Part shown: one piece after another, positions 63,071 through 64,000 of the stretch
Position numbering within the stretch: position 1 is the first letter of the stretch
Layout of the letters: each line of letters begins with the position of its first letter
Assembly: GCF_000314005.1 (NCBI RefSeq)
Contig: NZ_JH980292.1
Span: forward strand, 1,560,094-1,624,093
Source: Spirulina subsalsa PCC 9445
Lineage (GTDB): Bacteria; Cyanobacteriota; Cyanobacteriia; Cyanobacteriales; Spirulinaceae
Direction: 5' to 3'
DNA: 64,000 bases
The notes under the pieces: model-generated
Told to the model about the DNA's origin: nothing
What the model saw: only the letters and a program-made list of their open reading frames with translations
Database searches by the model: none
Made by a program: the position numbers and the translations under genes

Positions 63071-64000
63071 GACCTTTCAACTTCTCCCCGGTCCGATAGC
63101 TTTCCTGTCCTTCAACAGGACGCTACAACTCTTCGGTTTCATGCAATGCTTCGCCATTGCCAGCGCCGTCACGCTCATGGCACTATTCTACGGGAACATG
63201 GGGACTCCTCCCCTGCTCAGTCTCCTGTTGTGGGGGGTCTTGTTCGGATCTACCACCGGATTGGGGTTAATTTTCCGCTATGGTCAACAACAACAGACCT
63301 TAGCCCACCAACAGGAAGCACTGTTACGCCATTATGAGCAACAACTGCACTACACCCTCTTGGGGAAAAAAATCAACCAAGAGATTCAAAGTCTGTTGAG
63401 TTTAGAGGAGATTTTAAACACCACAGCCCAAGAAATTGGCCGCCTTTTGGGTGTGAGTCGTGTCATCGTGCATTTATACCAGCCGAAAACCGACGAGGAA
63501 GCGCGCACAGTGGGAACCTTGATGATTCAAGGTCTTTATACTATTACCCCCTATGAAATCGATCCGGCGTTGGAAATTCCCGTCTGGAAAAATAGTTATG
63601 CTGAGTTTGTCCTGAGTCAGGAGCAGGCGATTACGTCAGTCAATCCGGCGGAGGATGCCCAACTGGGGGACTATCAAGCCCTGGCCGCCCAATTGCAGAT
63701 CCAGTCCTTGTTACTGGTGCGAACGGCATTCCGGGGGGTAGCCAATGGGTTGATTGCCATTCATCAATGCGTTGACCAACGACCTTGGACTCCAGAAGAA
63801 ATCGAACTGGTGGAATCCCTTGCCCTAACAGTGGGGATGGCCATTGCTCAGGTTTCCCGCTTCAAGGCGGAACAGGCCGAAAATCAACAACTGCAAAGGG
63901 AAATTACCCAACGGAAACAGATCACCCAAGCATTGCGCGCTTCCCAAGAACGTCTGACCTTTTTAGTCCAACAAAGTCCCCTCGGGGTGATTGAGTGGAG
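63071..64000 (+). CDS. Membrane-anchored GAF/PAS sensor protein, N-terminal part (runs off the window)
   Basis: 310 codons, no stop before the edge. Two helices near residues 24-43 (FMQCFAIASAVTLMALFYGN) and 50-68 (LLSLLLWGVLFGSTTGLGLIF), then a coiled linker, a GAF domain (about 100-265: QSLLSLEEILNTTAQEIGRLLGVSRVIVHLY ... QSLLLVRTAFRGVANGLIAIHQC), another coiled coil and a beginning PAS domain (QERLTFLVQQSPLGVIEW). Typical for cyanobacterial sensor kinases or diguanylate cyclases; the output domain is outside the window. Confidence 0.88.

Overview
The window is chromosomal DNA from a cyanobacterium. The evidence is a heme oxygenase for phycobilin synthesis, plant-type phytoene desaturase and phytoene synthase, Ycf54 of the chlorophyll cyclase, a plant-type 2Fe-2S ferredoxin, XisH/XisI proteins, many HIP1 octamers (GCGATCGC) and heptanucleotide short tandem repeats. 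The load of miniature elements, tandem repeats and toxin-antitoxin genes suggests a repeat-rich, probably filamentous lineage; I cannot name the genus.

Layout. 1-2.1 kb: end of a carbohydrate ABC transporter operon. 2.1-2.7 kb: transposon debris and a small DNA-binding protein. 2.8-6.0 kb: a large glycine-rich filamentous-haemagglutinin-type exoprotein whose frame is broken in a C8 run. 6.1-10.9 kb: a miniature IS605-type element, glutathione reductase, SSB, a SIMPL-domain protein, SurE and two hypotheticals. 10.9-14.1 kb: accessory patch with a broken Rpn-type gene, YefM/YoeB, a lone RelE-type toxin, a truncated NACHT ATPase and an IS200 relic. 14.2-22.9 kb: housekeeping genes (heme oxygenase, FKBP, ferredoxin, ATP-grasp/alpha-E pair, YihY, Lgt, CorA). 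22.9-25.2 kb: a TSUP permease gene split by a TnpB element. 25.2-41.7 kb: nucleoside-type ABC permease, glycosyltransferase, YidD, crtP-crtB, pdxJ, ycf54, acyltransferase, RNase HI, GNAT, hemC, glgA and a two-component system, with tandem-repeat miniature elements between them. 41.7-43.2 kb: debris including a decayed second copy of the glutathione reductase N-terminus. 43.5-49.4 kb: sensor kinase, NifU-like scaffold, DUF815 ATPase, a conserved hypothetical and an RNA methyltransferase. 49.6-60.8 kb: a type I restriction-modification island. 60.8-64 kb: a DUF1400/alpha-beta hydrolase and the start of a GAF/PAS sensor protein.

The most interesting stretch is 49.65-60.79 kb. It holds hsdM, hsdS and hsdR on one strand, but hsdM is joined by a one-base TAATG overlap to xisH, followed by three tandem xisI genes whose C-terminal halves are nearly identical and N-terminal halves differ. 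Toxin-antitoxin genes and unknown small genes lie between this cluster and hsdS. hsdS carries an in-frame stop 37 codons before its conserved end. Two sequence blocks, TTTAATTTGGTATAA and CTTAACTTGTCAAGATT, occur in the same order and orientation on both sides of the island. I read this as a defence-type accessory island in which XisH/XisI is wired into a restriction operon; its function is inference.

Repeats are the second theme. One miniature-element family (ends GGGCTTGCTGAATAA) carries GGGAGTC/GGGAATC heptamers, and two near-identical copies differ by about two versus about two dozen units. Several genes are damaged next to such repeats (NACHT, TSUP, the Rpn-type gene, a possible parDE pair).
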